DNA of 64,000 nt. Source: Thinopyrum elongatum. Taxonomy: Eukaryota; Streptophyta; Magnoliopsida; Poales; Poaceae. Location: positions 300,278,362-300,342,361 of the forward strand of contig CM022303.1 in NCBI GenBank assembly GCA_011799875.1, written 5' to 3'. The notes under the pieces are model-generated. The model saw only the letters and a program-made list of their open reading frames with translations. It ran no database searches and was not told the DNA's origin. The translations under genes and the position numbers were made by a program. Below are positions 11,822 to 21,780 of the stretch, in pieces. Each line of letters starts with the position of its first letter. Position 1 is the stretch's first letter.

Positions 11822-12469
11822 ATGGGAAGCAGTGAGGTTTACAATCGAGGTTTGCACATGCATGGTCCTTTGTATAATAGCACATTATTGTGCAATTGCA
11901 GGAACCATTCTAATATTTAGGTTTTTAACAATTTGGTCTTGCACATGTAGGTCCTGCTGTCAGAGGTTTTGACCCACTGCTCGACCTTTTTTGCATATGG
12001 GGAAATGAGTTGTCCATGAATATCAGTCAAGTCAAGAAACTTAGAAAGATTGTTAGGATAAAGAAATTAGCGACAAAAAACAACAAGATCTTTGTCTGCA
12101 CAATGAAGAAGACATCGGTTCACTACAGGATGGTACTAACTATTATACCTTGCCTTTTTTATTCCTTTGCCCCATTTCCAATATAGAGAAGATATTTATG
12201 CACATCCTTGTTTTCAGGCCTTTCCAAAGCAGTTCACTGATGATTACCTCTCAAACCACCTGTATGGTCAGGAGGCGAGGAAGGTATTCATACAACACCC
12301 ACGGTCCAATATTGAAGTGTTCCTGAAGAGGACGAAGGATGGACGGTCAATCATCCACAGGCGCTGGCCTAAAGTTGCAAAGGCCTTCAACATCAATGAA
12401 GGCTCAATATTTGCCTTCCGCTTTAGCAGTTTTCTAGATGAGATTCATCTCTCTATGTACCGTCTATGA
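11822..12469 (+). CDS. Small B3 DNA-binding-domain protein carried by T1 (3 exons)
   Basis: Three exons join cleanly: 11822-11849, 11951-12132 and 12218-12469, with GT-AG introns of 101 and 85 bp. The ATG lies 8 bp after an acceptor-like ttgcag, so a 5'-leader intron is likely. The product is 153 residues with no internal stop. Residues about 49-150 read as a B3 fold of the REM type: a basic patch, the segment MAFPKQFTDDYL at the second exon junction, a middle strand with KRTKDGRS, the aromatic RRWPKVAKAF and a final strand FAFRFSSFLDEI. B3 proteins bind DNA in the nucleus; this one has a single domain and nothing else, so it may act as a dimer or a competitor. The intact splice sites and frame argue for recent function or recent capture. 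Alternatives: a short fragment of a larger B3 gene. The domain call rests on motif pattern only. Confidence 0.7.
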
Positions 12470-12699
12470 TGCTAATTTCGAAAGGTTATAGATGTTGCAT
12501 GTGAAACTTGGTTCCAGTGCAGTTGTGTAATGGGGTAGCTGAGTGTGAAGCTATATGATGTTGTACTATGATGTATTTCAATTATGAAATCCTGCTTCCT
12601 TAATATGAAAATGAGATATATTGTGTGCTTAATATGAAATGCCAATTAGATTAATAAATGGATTATTAATAATAGGACAATTAGCCTGCTAATTGGGTT

Positions 12700-13230
12700 T
12701 TTTCTATTGCAAACGGTTATTGAGAAAACACTGTGGGCGATGACCTCAGGCAACACACACAGTTTCTAAGAATAAACCGTGTTGGATCAATGAACAATCA
12801 CAGACGACATCCTCTTGAAAAGTGTTTGCGTTAGGCCACCTTGCTCAAACGTTTACCACATATATAGTGTGTGTGATGGACAGCCTTTGCCACACAGTTT
12901 CTTCTACGCACCGTGTGTGATGCATTCAATAATGCAAACAATAAATTGTTAATATCGTCTGCAATGGCAATGCTATCACAAATGATTTAATGGGGAAAAT
13001 TGTGTGTGATGTACCTGCGAACGGAAACGTTTTCCTTGGAGTGACTGTGTGGGATGTATATATGAAGAGAAACGTACTTCTTGGATTAACTGTGTGGGAT
13101 GTACATACTAACGGAAACGTATTCCTTGGATTGACTGTGTGGAATGTACATACGAACGGAAACGTTTAGCCGAGACTGACTGTGTGGGATGTACTTACGA
13201 CCGGAAACGATTTGGCCTGTATAATTGTAT
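12700..13230 (+). repeat. Subterminal repeats of T1
   Basis: Between 13010 and 13210 about four copies of a ~58-bp unit occur (gactgtgtgggatgtacata + cggaaacg). The preceding 12720-13000 holds looser versions with accgtgtgtgatg. In CACTA elements such arrays bind transposase near the ends. Confidence 0.75.
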
Positions 13231-13428
13231 TTTTTAGCACAACTATATGTATAACCGTATTTGATCACTCGCCCGTCGCACACGACCTCATTTTATCGAG
13301 CGTGTGTGCCAGGAGGGCCTATCCCCGACGGTTTCTGGGTTGTGTGGGAAGGACCCCCCCTATCACAGTCACTCACTAGGCGACGGTTCAAAACACCATC
13401 GCGGAAAGGGGTTAAAAACCGTTTGTAT

Positions 13429-13448
13429 AGCACCTCGTTGTACCAGTG
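13429..13448 (+). repeat. Right terminus of T1 (CACTG-type TIR)
   Basis: The end ...CACCTCGTTGTACCAGTG is the inverted CACTGGTAC terminus. The retroelement reading frame of E2 resumes at the next base. The matching left terminus is outside the window. Confidence 0.6.
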
Positions 13449-14655
13449 TATGATTGAACGCTTGAGTGACTATATGTTTAGAACTGTTAATGATCTCAAG
13501 ATTGTTAGTAAACATGCTTCCATGATGAAAACTCAAGTAGAACAAGTCCTCAAGGCACAAAATGATTTGCTTAATGAGATGAACAATAAGAAAAATTATC
13601 ATGCTGTTAGAATTGTGACTAGGGGTGGTAAAATGACTCAGGAACCTTTGTATCCTGAAGGTCACCCTAAGACAATTGAACAAGATTCTCAGAGAATTAA
13701 GGCTGATGCACCTAGTCCTCCTAAAAAGAAAGATGATAGGACTTTGCATGCTTCTAGTGAACCTACTATAGACACACCTGATAATCCAAATGAGATTTCT
13801 ATCTCTGATGTTGAAACACAATCTGGTGATGATCATGAACCTAGTAATAATGATAATGATGATGTTCATGTTGATGCTCAACCTAATAATGATAATGATG
13901 TGGAGATAGAACCTGCTGTTGATCTTGATAACCCACAACCTAAGAATAAAAGATATGATAAGAGAGACTTCAATGCTAGGAAACATGGTAAAGAGAGAGA
14001 ACCATGGGTTCAGAAACCCATTCCTTTTCCTCCTAAAGCTTCAAAGAATAAAGATGATGAAGAATTTGAGCGCTTTGTTGAAATGCTTAGAATTGTCTTT
14101 TTGCGCTTGCGTTTGTCTGATATTCCGAAAATGTCTCCTTATGCTAAGTATATGAAGGATATTGTTACAAATAAAAGAAAGATACCGGAAGCTGAAATTT
14201 CCACCATGCTTGCCAATTACACATTTAAGGGTGGAATACCAAAGAAACTAGGAGATTCAGGAATACCTACTATACCATGCTCCATTAAAAGAAACTATGT
14301 TAAAACTGCTTTATGTGATGTAGGAGCCGGTGTTAGTGTTATGCCCTTCTCTTTATATCGTAGACTTGATTTGAATAAGTTGACACCAACTAAAATCTCT
14401 TTGAAAATGGCTGATAAATCAACTGCTATACCCATCGGTATTTGTGAGGATGTGCCTGTCGTAGTTGCAAATGTTACTATCTTAACGGACTTTGTTATTC
14501 TTGATATACCTGAGGACGACAGTATGTCGATCATCCTTGGTAGACCCTTTTTGAATACTGCAGGGGCTGTTATTGATTGCAATAAGGGCAATGACACTTT
14601 TCATGTTAATGGTAATGACATACGGTACACTTTCCAAAGAAACAACCACAAGTGA
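13449..14655 (+). pseudogene. gag C-terminus plus aspartic protease (E2), 5'-truncated
   Basis: An open frame of about 400 codons without stops. Its start was removed by T1, and the frame continues upstream into T1 terminal DNA to 13261, so the longer reading frame is a chimera. The first ~50 residues are a helical gag segment. Then comes a strongly acidic Asn/Asp-rich linker (13830-13960), the segment REPWVQKPIPFPPK, and a retropepsin domain with LCDVGAGVSVMP (catalytic Asp codon at 14317-14319) and the later ILGRPFLNTAGAVID. It ends in TAG/TGA context at 14655 without RT. Such a protease matures Gag particles. It is the best-preserved protease in the window. Confidence 0.8.
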
Positions 14656-15564
14656 ATAGTATCAACTTTATTGGGAAAATTTCAACAATTATTTGAATTC
14701 CCTATTCCTACTGTCAAAAAGAAATATGAAATTATTATTGTTGGGGACATGCATATTCCCGTTGAGGTAACCTAGCGCTATACAAAGATTCTCTGGTCTC
14801 ATGCCATTCGCAAGAAGTTTGTTAATAAGACTTGATCAACCTTATTAATGGATTCCTTTTGACGGGCATGTGATGGATGAATTTAGTAAACACCACCTTC
14901 TGTACCCACCTTTTACTTTCTGTTATTTAGAGTTAATAAAGTAGAAATACCATTATTTTACTATTTTTTGAATTATCCGTATAATAAAAAAATGACCAGA
15001 AAATAAAAGTTCTCCAAATGTCGTGAAAATTTTATATGATTTTTCTAAAATATTTGAAAAAAATTGGCACTGAACACACCCCAGGGGGTGCACCTGTGAG
15101 CCACAAGCTCACGGGGCACACCCACCCCCTGGGCGCACCATGCAGGCTTGTGGGGCCCATGTAGGCCCCCTCACTTATTCCAGCCACCCATGCACTTCTT
15201 CTTCCTCTAGAAAAAATCACACCATTGCTCAAACCCGTGTTCTTGCTCATCTTGCTGCCATTTTTGATCTCTTTGCTCGGAGCTCCGTTTCTGAAACTAT
15301 TTTAGGGGATTGTTCATCGGTATGTGACTCCTCCGTTGGTCCAATTAGTTTTTGCTATAGTGCTTTATATATTGCAAATTTTTTCTTCTGTGGTGACCAT
15401 GTTCTTGAGCTTGCATGTCGAATTTATATGGTTCAAAGTAGTTTTGTTGCATGATATAACCTCTAGACACTTGTAGGAGTAGTTGCTATCAATTTTGTTG
15501 AGTTTGGTTCACTTTTATTTTGAGTCACTAAAATATTCAGAAATTTTCAGAGAAAAAGAGAATC
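14656..15564 (+). other. Noncoding link between protease and second ORF of E2
   Basis: The first ~120 bp still read as degenerate coding sequence (an amphipathic VKKKYEIIIVGDMHIP segment). Then follow AT-rich DNA, a GC-rich block with inverted repeats around 15080-15165 resembling the LTR hairpins, and a T-rich leader. The pol genes expected here are absent. The GC block followed by a leader suggests an internal promoter for the second ORF, but no good TATA box is seen. Confidence 0.5.
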
Positions 15565-16633
15565 ATGAGGAGGTGGTTAAGGGGCTCATCTAGTCGAGAT
15601 TCGGAGGAAACTCCGAAGAAAAAGCCCAAGTACAATCTTCCACGTGCGGCGGAAGTTTGGCCGTGTGAGTGGCCAAGTGACATATTCTTGAAGGAGGCGG
15701 GAATTTATGAGGATTTCTATTATTTGGCGGACAATGTCGGCATCGTCCCCTTCCTCCAAGATAAGTGCGACCAATACCTCCTACTCACTAATACCTTCAT
15801 GCAAAATTTTCACTTTTATCCTAAGAAGGAACCACCCATGGTAGAGTTTCACTTGTATGATGTGCCTAAGGAAATGACATTATATGATTTTTGCAATGCT
15901 TGCAAAATACCTTATGAGGGCCGTATCGTTGAGCCACGTCCTAGAGACATGAGGACTTTATTTTTGAAACTACTGTGGGGGAAGAGAGAGGAGTGTCAGA
16001 AGTGAGAGTAGCCAGTTTACATTTTCCCATTTTACATTAATATGCATTATTTGCCGGGAGATGTCTGATAGGTCGTGGGGAGAGTGGAGCCTTAGTGCAC
16101 CTGACCTTGCTATTTTGCTTCATGCTTTATATGCTGATAGAACTTTTAGTTTGGGTGCCATGGTTGCTCGGCGATTACACACAAACTGCTCGAAGGGTAG
16201 TATTTTTGGTGGTGTCTATGCCTCCCGCCTCGCAGCACATTTCGAGATTCCTATTAGGCATGATGAGAAGGAGGAGATGCTGCTACCCACTAAATATTTA
16301 GACTATGCTAGTATGGTAGCACATAATTTTATTGACAAAGACAAGCAAAAGCGACTCCTCTACAACTTAGTATTTAGCCAGGGCACTCATGAGATTATTA
16401 CTTTGCCTACACTATCTTTGTTCGATCTTCATTCAGGCAGGTACACTATTATGCCCGAGCACATCTATAGATTCTGGGGTCTTACACAACCCCCGGTGCC
16501 TGAGCCAGCACCAGCACCTGATCCATATCAGGAGCCTGTTTATCAGTGGGAGCCACAGGAGCTCGCCAACTAGTGGAACCCTCAGGACCCTCCGCAGTAT
16601 CCAGGAGAGGGTTACTATGAGCCGTGGCCATAG
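15565..16633 (+). pseudogene. Athila-type extra ORF (ORF-1-like) of E2, broken
   Basis: ATG at 15565 opens 146 codons beginning MRRWLRGSSSRDSEETPKKK, basic then globular, stopping at 16003-16005. The reading resumes one frame over at about 16061 for 170 codons (WGEWSLSAPDLAILLHALYA, then KYLDYASMVAHNF and a Pro-rich PVPEPAPAPDPYQEP tail), meets TAG at 16571, and would continue to 16633. The layout matches the additional ORF that Athila elements carry downstream of pol (Pfam ATHILA ORF-1 type); its function is unknown, and an envelope-like role has been suggested for the lineage. One frameshift and one or two stops make it inactive. Confidence 0.6.
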
Positions 16634-18471
16634 ATCAACTTAGGCCAAAATCCTAAGCTTGGGGGAGTACGTATCTCTCACCGACATTACATTTATGCAT
16701 CACACATTCATTCCAGTTGTCGGTGTTCATCCTTTTCATTGTATAATCCATGTTAGTTTATTTTTCTTGCTTTCTTCTTGTGTGTTTGAAAAACTTTGAT
16801 AAAATCCAAAAAAAAATCTCGCTTCTTTGTAGTTTGATTAGTTGTAGTATTAAAAGAAAACCCCAAAAAGATTTCTCGTTCTTCTTTTGCTTGTTGGGAG
16901 CTTTCCCGTGTAAATAGTTTTTCTCGTTTTTATTTTTATTTCATTAATTTGCTTTCTTCTAGAGAAAAACAAAAACTCCAAAAATATTTTAGTGTGTTTC
17001 TTTGAAATTCTTTTCTTTTCTTTGGGTCGTAAGGAGAAGACCACGATGAACATGTTGAGTGGCTCTCATATGCATTATTGTTGATCTAACAAAGAGCCCA
17101 TATTACCTTGTCTTCTCCTTTGAATAAATGTTTGCAGATTCCAGCTTAGTCCACGACACGTGCACTATTATTATTATTCATATCATTCGGTCGTGAAAGT
17201 GAAAGGCAATAATGATGAGATTTGATGAAATCATTGAGATGAAGAAAAGCTGGTACGAACTCAACCTATTTTGTTTTTGTAAATATGATTAGCTCATCAT
17301 TCTTGATTCAGCCTATTATGAATGAAACATGTTTGCAATGACAATTAGAGATCATAGTTACTCATGCCATGCTTAATTAACTAGGAGTGGATAATGGTTT
17401 ATCTTGTGTGCCAACATGCATTTAGAATAGTTATAATGTAGTATGATAGGATGGTATCCTCCTCTGAATAATTTGAGTGGCTTGACTTGGCACATGTTCA
17501 CGCATGTAGTTGAATAAAAAACAACATAGCTTCCACAATATTTATGTTCATGGTAATTTATATCCTACTCATGCTTGTACCCAATGTTGATTAATCTCAA
17601 TGCATGTTTATGACCATTGTCGCTCTCTAGTTGGTCGCTCCCCAATCTTTTGCTAGCCTTCACTTGTACTAAGCAGGAATCCTGCTTGTGCATCCACTTC
17701 CTTAAACCCAAAGTTGTTCCATATGAGTACACCATACCTACCTATACACGGTATTTACCTGCCGTTCCAAGTAAATTTGCATGTGCAAAACTCTAAATCT
17801 TCAAATAATAATATGTTTTGTATGCCCGAATTGCTCATGTAGGGACAGGGGGCTGTCAGTATCTTCCATGGTAGGTGGGTTATTATCACGATGAGTGTTT
17901 ATTCGCTTGTCATTCACAACAAAGTGGCTGGTAATTGGGATGCCCAGTTCCATGATAAAAATCAAATCAAAATATAATAATGAAACAAAACTCCCCCGGA
18001 TTGTTGTTGGTATGGAGGGTACCCGAGGATTTGGCCAGCCATGGCTTGTGTTTGTTGGTGGAGGGGGAGTAAAACTTTACCGTCTTGTTTGGGAACCACC
18101 TATAACATGTCTAGCATGGAAGATAGTGAGATCTCTCGGTTGTTATGTTGATAATGAAAGCATACCTCTCAAAATTATATTCATCTCTGTTTTAAAAGCT
18201 TCGAGCTCTAGCACCTCTGCAAATCCCTGCTTCCCGCTGTGAAGGGCCTATCCATTTACTTTTATTATTGAGTCATCATCTTCTCATTAAAGAACCAGCT
18301 GGAGAGCACTTCTGTCATTTATATGCTTTGTTTTTAATTGATGTTGAGTATGAGTGTGAATGGATCTCTTTTGCCAAGAATTATAATATCTAGTCAGTGC
18401 TTTAACTTCAGGGGTGCTCTACATTTATGTTTCTGGTCTCAGAAAGGGCTAGCGAGATACCATTATATCAC
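16634..18471 (+). other. 3' spacer of E2
   Basis: AT-rich noncoding DNA starting with a PPT-like ctaagcttgggggagtacg at 16652. Part of it (17640-18250) aligns with the E1 spacer, including cctatacacggtattt-type phrases and the end atccctgcttcccgctgtgaagggcc. No LTR of E2 follows; E3 begins at 18472. Confidence 0.65.
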
Positions 18472-20060
18472 TGATGTCGCTTGAACTACGTTGGTATTTC
18501 CCCAAAGAGGAAGGGATGATGCAGCATAGCTACGGTAGGAATTTCCCTCAGTGATGAGACCAAGGTTATCGAACCAGTAGGAGAACCAAGCAACACTATG
18601 TAAATGGTACCTACACACAAAGAACAAATACTTGCAACCCGACGTGTTAAAGGGGTTGTCAATCCCTTTCGGGTAACGGTGCCAGAAATTGTCAAGTTGA
18701 CGGGATAAAAATTATGATAGATTGGATAGATAGATCTCAAATAAACGCGAAATAAAAGAAGTAACAAAAAAGTGCAGCAAGGCTTTGGGTTTTTTGAATA
18801 ATAGATCTGAAAATAAAAGTAGCAAATAATAGATCGGAAAGCAAATATGATGAAGAATAGACCCGGGGGCCGTAGATTTCACTAGTGGCTTCTCTAGAGA
18901 AAAATAGCATACGGTGGGTAAACAAATTACTGTTGGGCAATTGATAGAACTTCAAATAATCATGACGATATCTAGGCAATGATCATTATATAGGCATCAT
19001 GTCCAAGATTAGTGGACCAACTCCTGCCTGCATCTACTACTATTACTCTACACATCGACCGCTATCCAGCATGCATCTAGTGTATTAAGTTCATGGAGAA
19101 ATGGAGTAATGCAATAAGAACGATGACATGATGTAGACAAGATCTATTCATGTAGGAATAGACCCCATCTTGTTATCCTTAATAGCAACGATACATACGT
19201 GTCATGTCCCCTTCTGTCACTCGGATTGAGCACCGTAAGATCGAACCCATCACAAAGCACCTCTTCCCATGGCAAGAAAAATCGATCTAGTTGGCCTAAC
19301 TAAACCAAATATTCGAAGAAGAAATACGAGGCTATAAGTAATCATGCATATAAGAGATCAAAGAAACTCAAATAAATTTCATGGATAAAAATATAGATCT
19401 GATCATAAACTCAAAGTTCATCGGATCCCAACAAACACACCGCAAAAAGAGTTACATCAAATAGATCTCCAAGAGACCATTGTATTGAGAATCTAAAGAG
19501 AGAGAGGAAGCCATCTAGCTACTAACTACGTACCCGAAGGTCTACAATGAACTACTCACGCATCATCGTAGAGGCACCAATGAGGATGATGAACCCCTCC
19601 GTGATGGTGTCTAGATTGGATCTGGTGGTTCTGGAACTTGCGGTAGCTAGAATTGTGTTTCGTCGACTCCCATAGGGTTTTTGCAATATTGGGGTATTTA
19701 TATAGCAAAGAGGCGATGCGAGAGGCCACCGAGGTGAGCACAACCCACCAGGGCGCGCCTGGGCCCCCAGGTGCGCCCAGGTGGGTTCTGCCCCCCTCGG
19801 GACACCCCTTTGGTACTTCTTTGGACCAAGTTGTTCCTTCTGGTCCAGAAAAAATCTCCAAAAAGTTTCGCTGTGTTTGGACTCCGTTTGGTATTGATTT
19901 TCTGTGAAGTAAAAAACAAGGAAAAACAGGAACTGGCACTGGGCACTATGTCAATAGGTTAGTCCCAAAAAATGACATAAAGTTGATATAAAATGATTGT
20001 AAAACATGCAAGAATGATAATATAACAGCATGGAACAAGCAAAAATTATAGATACGTTGG
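18472..20060 (-). repeat. 3' LTR of E3 (main part)
   Basis: 1599 bp in total with the last 10 bp displaced to 29016-29025 by Copia C. It is the same family as the E1 LTR in inverted orientation: it ends (plus-strand left) at TGATGTCGCTTG and starts (right) at the complement of TGATACGTCTCC. The minus-strand TATA box lies near 19700 (tatttatata on plus), and the U3 hairpin at 19742-19787. Confidence 0.85.
19742..19787. repeat. GC-rich hairpin in U3 of E3
   Basis: Two 17-bp arms (19742-19758 and 19771-19787) are complementary with two mismatches around a 12-bp C/G spacer. It is the same element as 6251-6304 in E1, with compensating and non-compensating changes. Confidence 0.8.
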
Positions 20061-20399
20061 TGAAAGTGCAACTAATCCCCCCATGGTTTTGGTAATTCAT
20101 AACAACGTATAGCTCATTGAACTAATATCTTTTCATGTTAAATATTTCAGAAAGTTTAATGATTGGCATGGCACATGGACTAGAGATGTGGACCCCTCAA
20201 AATGCTACGGACAAATGTTGACAAAAGCTCAAGACTCTACATTTCTATTTTAGTGATCCAAGATCACATTGAGTTCATAGGAAAAGCCAATACTATTAAA
20301 AGGGGATGAGGTGTTGCGTAATGGTCTACTTGCTCAAAGTGCTTAGTGATATGCTCCAAAGCCCTCAACCACTTTCTCAAATCCATATATGTCCTAAAC

Positions 20400-20860
20400 C
20401 TAAAGTCAAACTCGGCCCCACCGATTTGATCTATTCGGCGCCACCGAGTTTCTTTGACATAGCCACTGCCACAAACCCTAATCAATTCGGTCTCACCGAG
20501 ATGGGATTGCAAACTCTCTGTTTCCCTTCATAACGTTTCGGTCTCACCGAAATGAGCGATCGGTCCCACCGAGTTCACAATGCAAACTCTCTGTTTCCCT
20601 TTCATAACGTTTCAGTCTTACTGAAAGGAGTGATCGGTCCCACCGAGTTTGCCTGACCAACTCTCTGTTTGCTCATTGCTGAAATCGGTATCACCGAGTT
20701 CATGCAATCGGTCACACTGAGATGAGGTTTTGCCCTAACCCTAGCACATCGGTCCCACCGAGTTGATCATGTCGGTCCCACCAAAATGCCTAACGTTCAC
20801 ATTTTGAATTGAATCGGTCTCACCGTGTTCTTCCATTCGGTCTGACCGAGTTGAGTCAAA
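20400..20860. repeat. Array of short palindromes TCGGT(ctc/ccc)ACCGA
   Basis: About 13 copies of a 13-bp imperfect palindrome, usually within (a/t)tcggtcycaccgagtt, at irregular 25-60 bp spacing, directly upstream of the LTR TATA box. The same motif fills 27700-28170 in the 3' LTR, and a looser set lies at 24840-25590 in the interior. The motifs look like binding sites for a dimeric factor, or a substrate for cruciform or methylation control; this is inference. Confidence 0.8.
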
Positions 20861-20891
20861 TGTGTGTAACGGTTGGATTTTGTGTGGAGGC

Positions 20892-20899
20892 TATATATA
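20892..20899 (+). promoter_or_regulatory. TATA box of Copia C LTR
   Basis: TATATATA followed by cccctccaccccc, a C-rich initiator context. The 3' LTR copy is at 28207-28214. Confidence 0.7.
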
Positions 20900-21698
20900 C
20901 CCCTCCACCCCCTTCTCTATTCAAGAGAGAGCCATCAGAACGTGCCTACACTTCCACTACTCATTTTCTGAGAGAGAACCACCTACTCATGTGTTGAGAC
21001 CAAGACATTCCAATCCAACCACAAGAATCTTGATCTCTAGCCTTCCCAAGTTGCTTTCCACTCAAATCATCTTTCCACCATATCCAAATCCGTGAGAGAG
21101 AGTTGAGTGTTGGGGAGACTATCATTTGAAGCACAAGAGCAAGGAGTTCATCATCAACACACCATTTATTACCTTTTGGAGAGTGGTGTCTCTTAGATTG
21201 GTTAGGTGTCACTTGGGAGCCTCCGACAAGATTGTGGAGTTGAACCAAGGAGTTTGTAAGGGCAAGGAGATCGCCTACTTCGTGAAGATCTACCCGAGTG
21301 AGGCAAGTCCTTCGTTGGCGATGGCCATGGTGGGATAGACAAGGTTGCTTCTTCGTGGACACTTCATGGGTGGAGCCCTCCGTGGACTCATGCAACTGTT
21401 ACCCTTCGTGAGTTGAAGTCTCCATCAACGTGGATGTATGATAGCACCACCTATCGGAACCACGCCAAAAATCTTCATGTCTACATTGCGTTTGCCTTCT
21501 CCAAACTCTTCCCTTTACCTTCATATGCAATGTTTTACTTTCCGCTGCTATACTCTTAGAATTGCCTGTGTAGGTTGATAGCTTGACTTGTGCTAAGTTG
21601 CTAAAATCTGCCAAGAATTAAAATTGGGAAAGGCTAGATTTTTATTTGGTCAAGTAGTCTAATCACCCCCCATCTAGACCTACTTTCGATCCTACAAG

Positions 21699-21710
21699 TG
21701 GTATCAGAGC
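21699..21710 (+). other. Primer-binding site of Copia C (initiator tRNA-Met)
   Basis: TGGTATCAGAGC begins 3 bp after the LTR end. It is complementary to the 3' end of plant initiator methionine tRNA, the usual Copia primer. Confidence 0.9.
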
Positions 21711-21780
21711 TTTGGTCTCCAATTGCCTTGATTTCCATAGCTTTGGTGATCATAGCGTTGGTTTTACAACCTAGGAGAGT

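Larger units (their letters stand above)
7568..13448 (+). mobile_element. T1: CACTA-type DNA transposon, right part, with captured genes
   Basis: The right end reads ...TTGTACCAGTG, whose reverse complement CACTGGTACAACGAGG is a CACTG variant of the CACTA terminus. It is preceded by subterminal repeats of the kind 'gtgtgggatgtacatacgaacggaaacg'. The element cuts into the gag of E2, whose reading resumes at 13449, and the 3-bp target duplication would be tat (13449-13451). The left end is not visible: E1 appears to sit inside T1, so it lies left of the window. No transposase was recognised in this part. It contains a 490-bp tandem array, two gene pieces and a B3 gene. Confidence 0.65.
13449..18471 (+). 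mobile_element. E2: Athila-type Gypsy element, interior and 3' spacer
   Basis: It contains, in order, the end of gag, protease, a noncoding link, an Athila-type extra ORF, a PPT-like phrase and a long 3' spacer that matches the E1 spacer in part (17640-17760 against about 4975-5100). The left side is cut by T1. The right side ends where the minus-strand LTR of E3 begins at 18472. No reverse transcriptase or integrase is present between protease and extra ORF, so the copy is non-autonomous. Confidence 0.75.
20061..21696 (+). repeat. 5' LTR of Copia C
   Basis: Starts TGAAAGTGCAACTAATCC and ends ...TCGATCCTACA. U3 carries an array of TCGGT-N3-ACCGA palindromes (20400-20860), and a TATA box lies at 20892. 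The R/U5 region has small frames repeated in both LTRs that are not genes. Confidence 0.9.

Noticed and set aside
20400..20860. CRISPR-like array
   Set aside because: Repeats are short and palindromic with variable spacing and no unique equal-length spacers; this is a plant LTR.
21699..21710. tRNA gene fragment
   Set aside because: Only a primer-binding site complementary to the tRNA 3' end; no cloverleaf.
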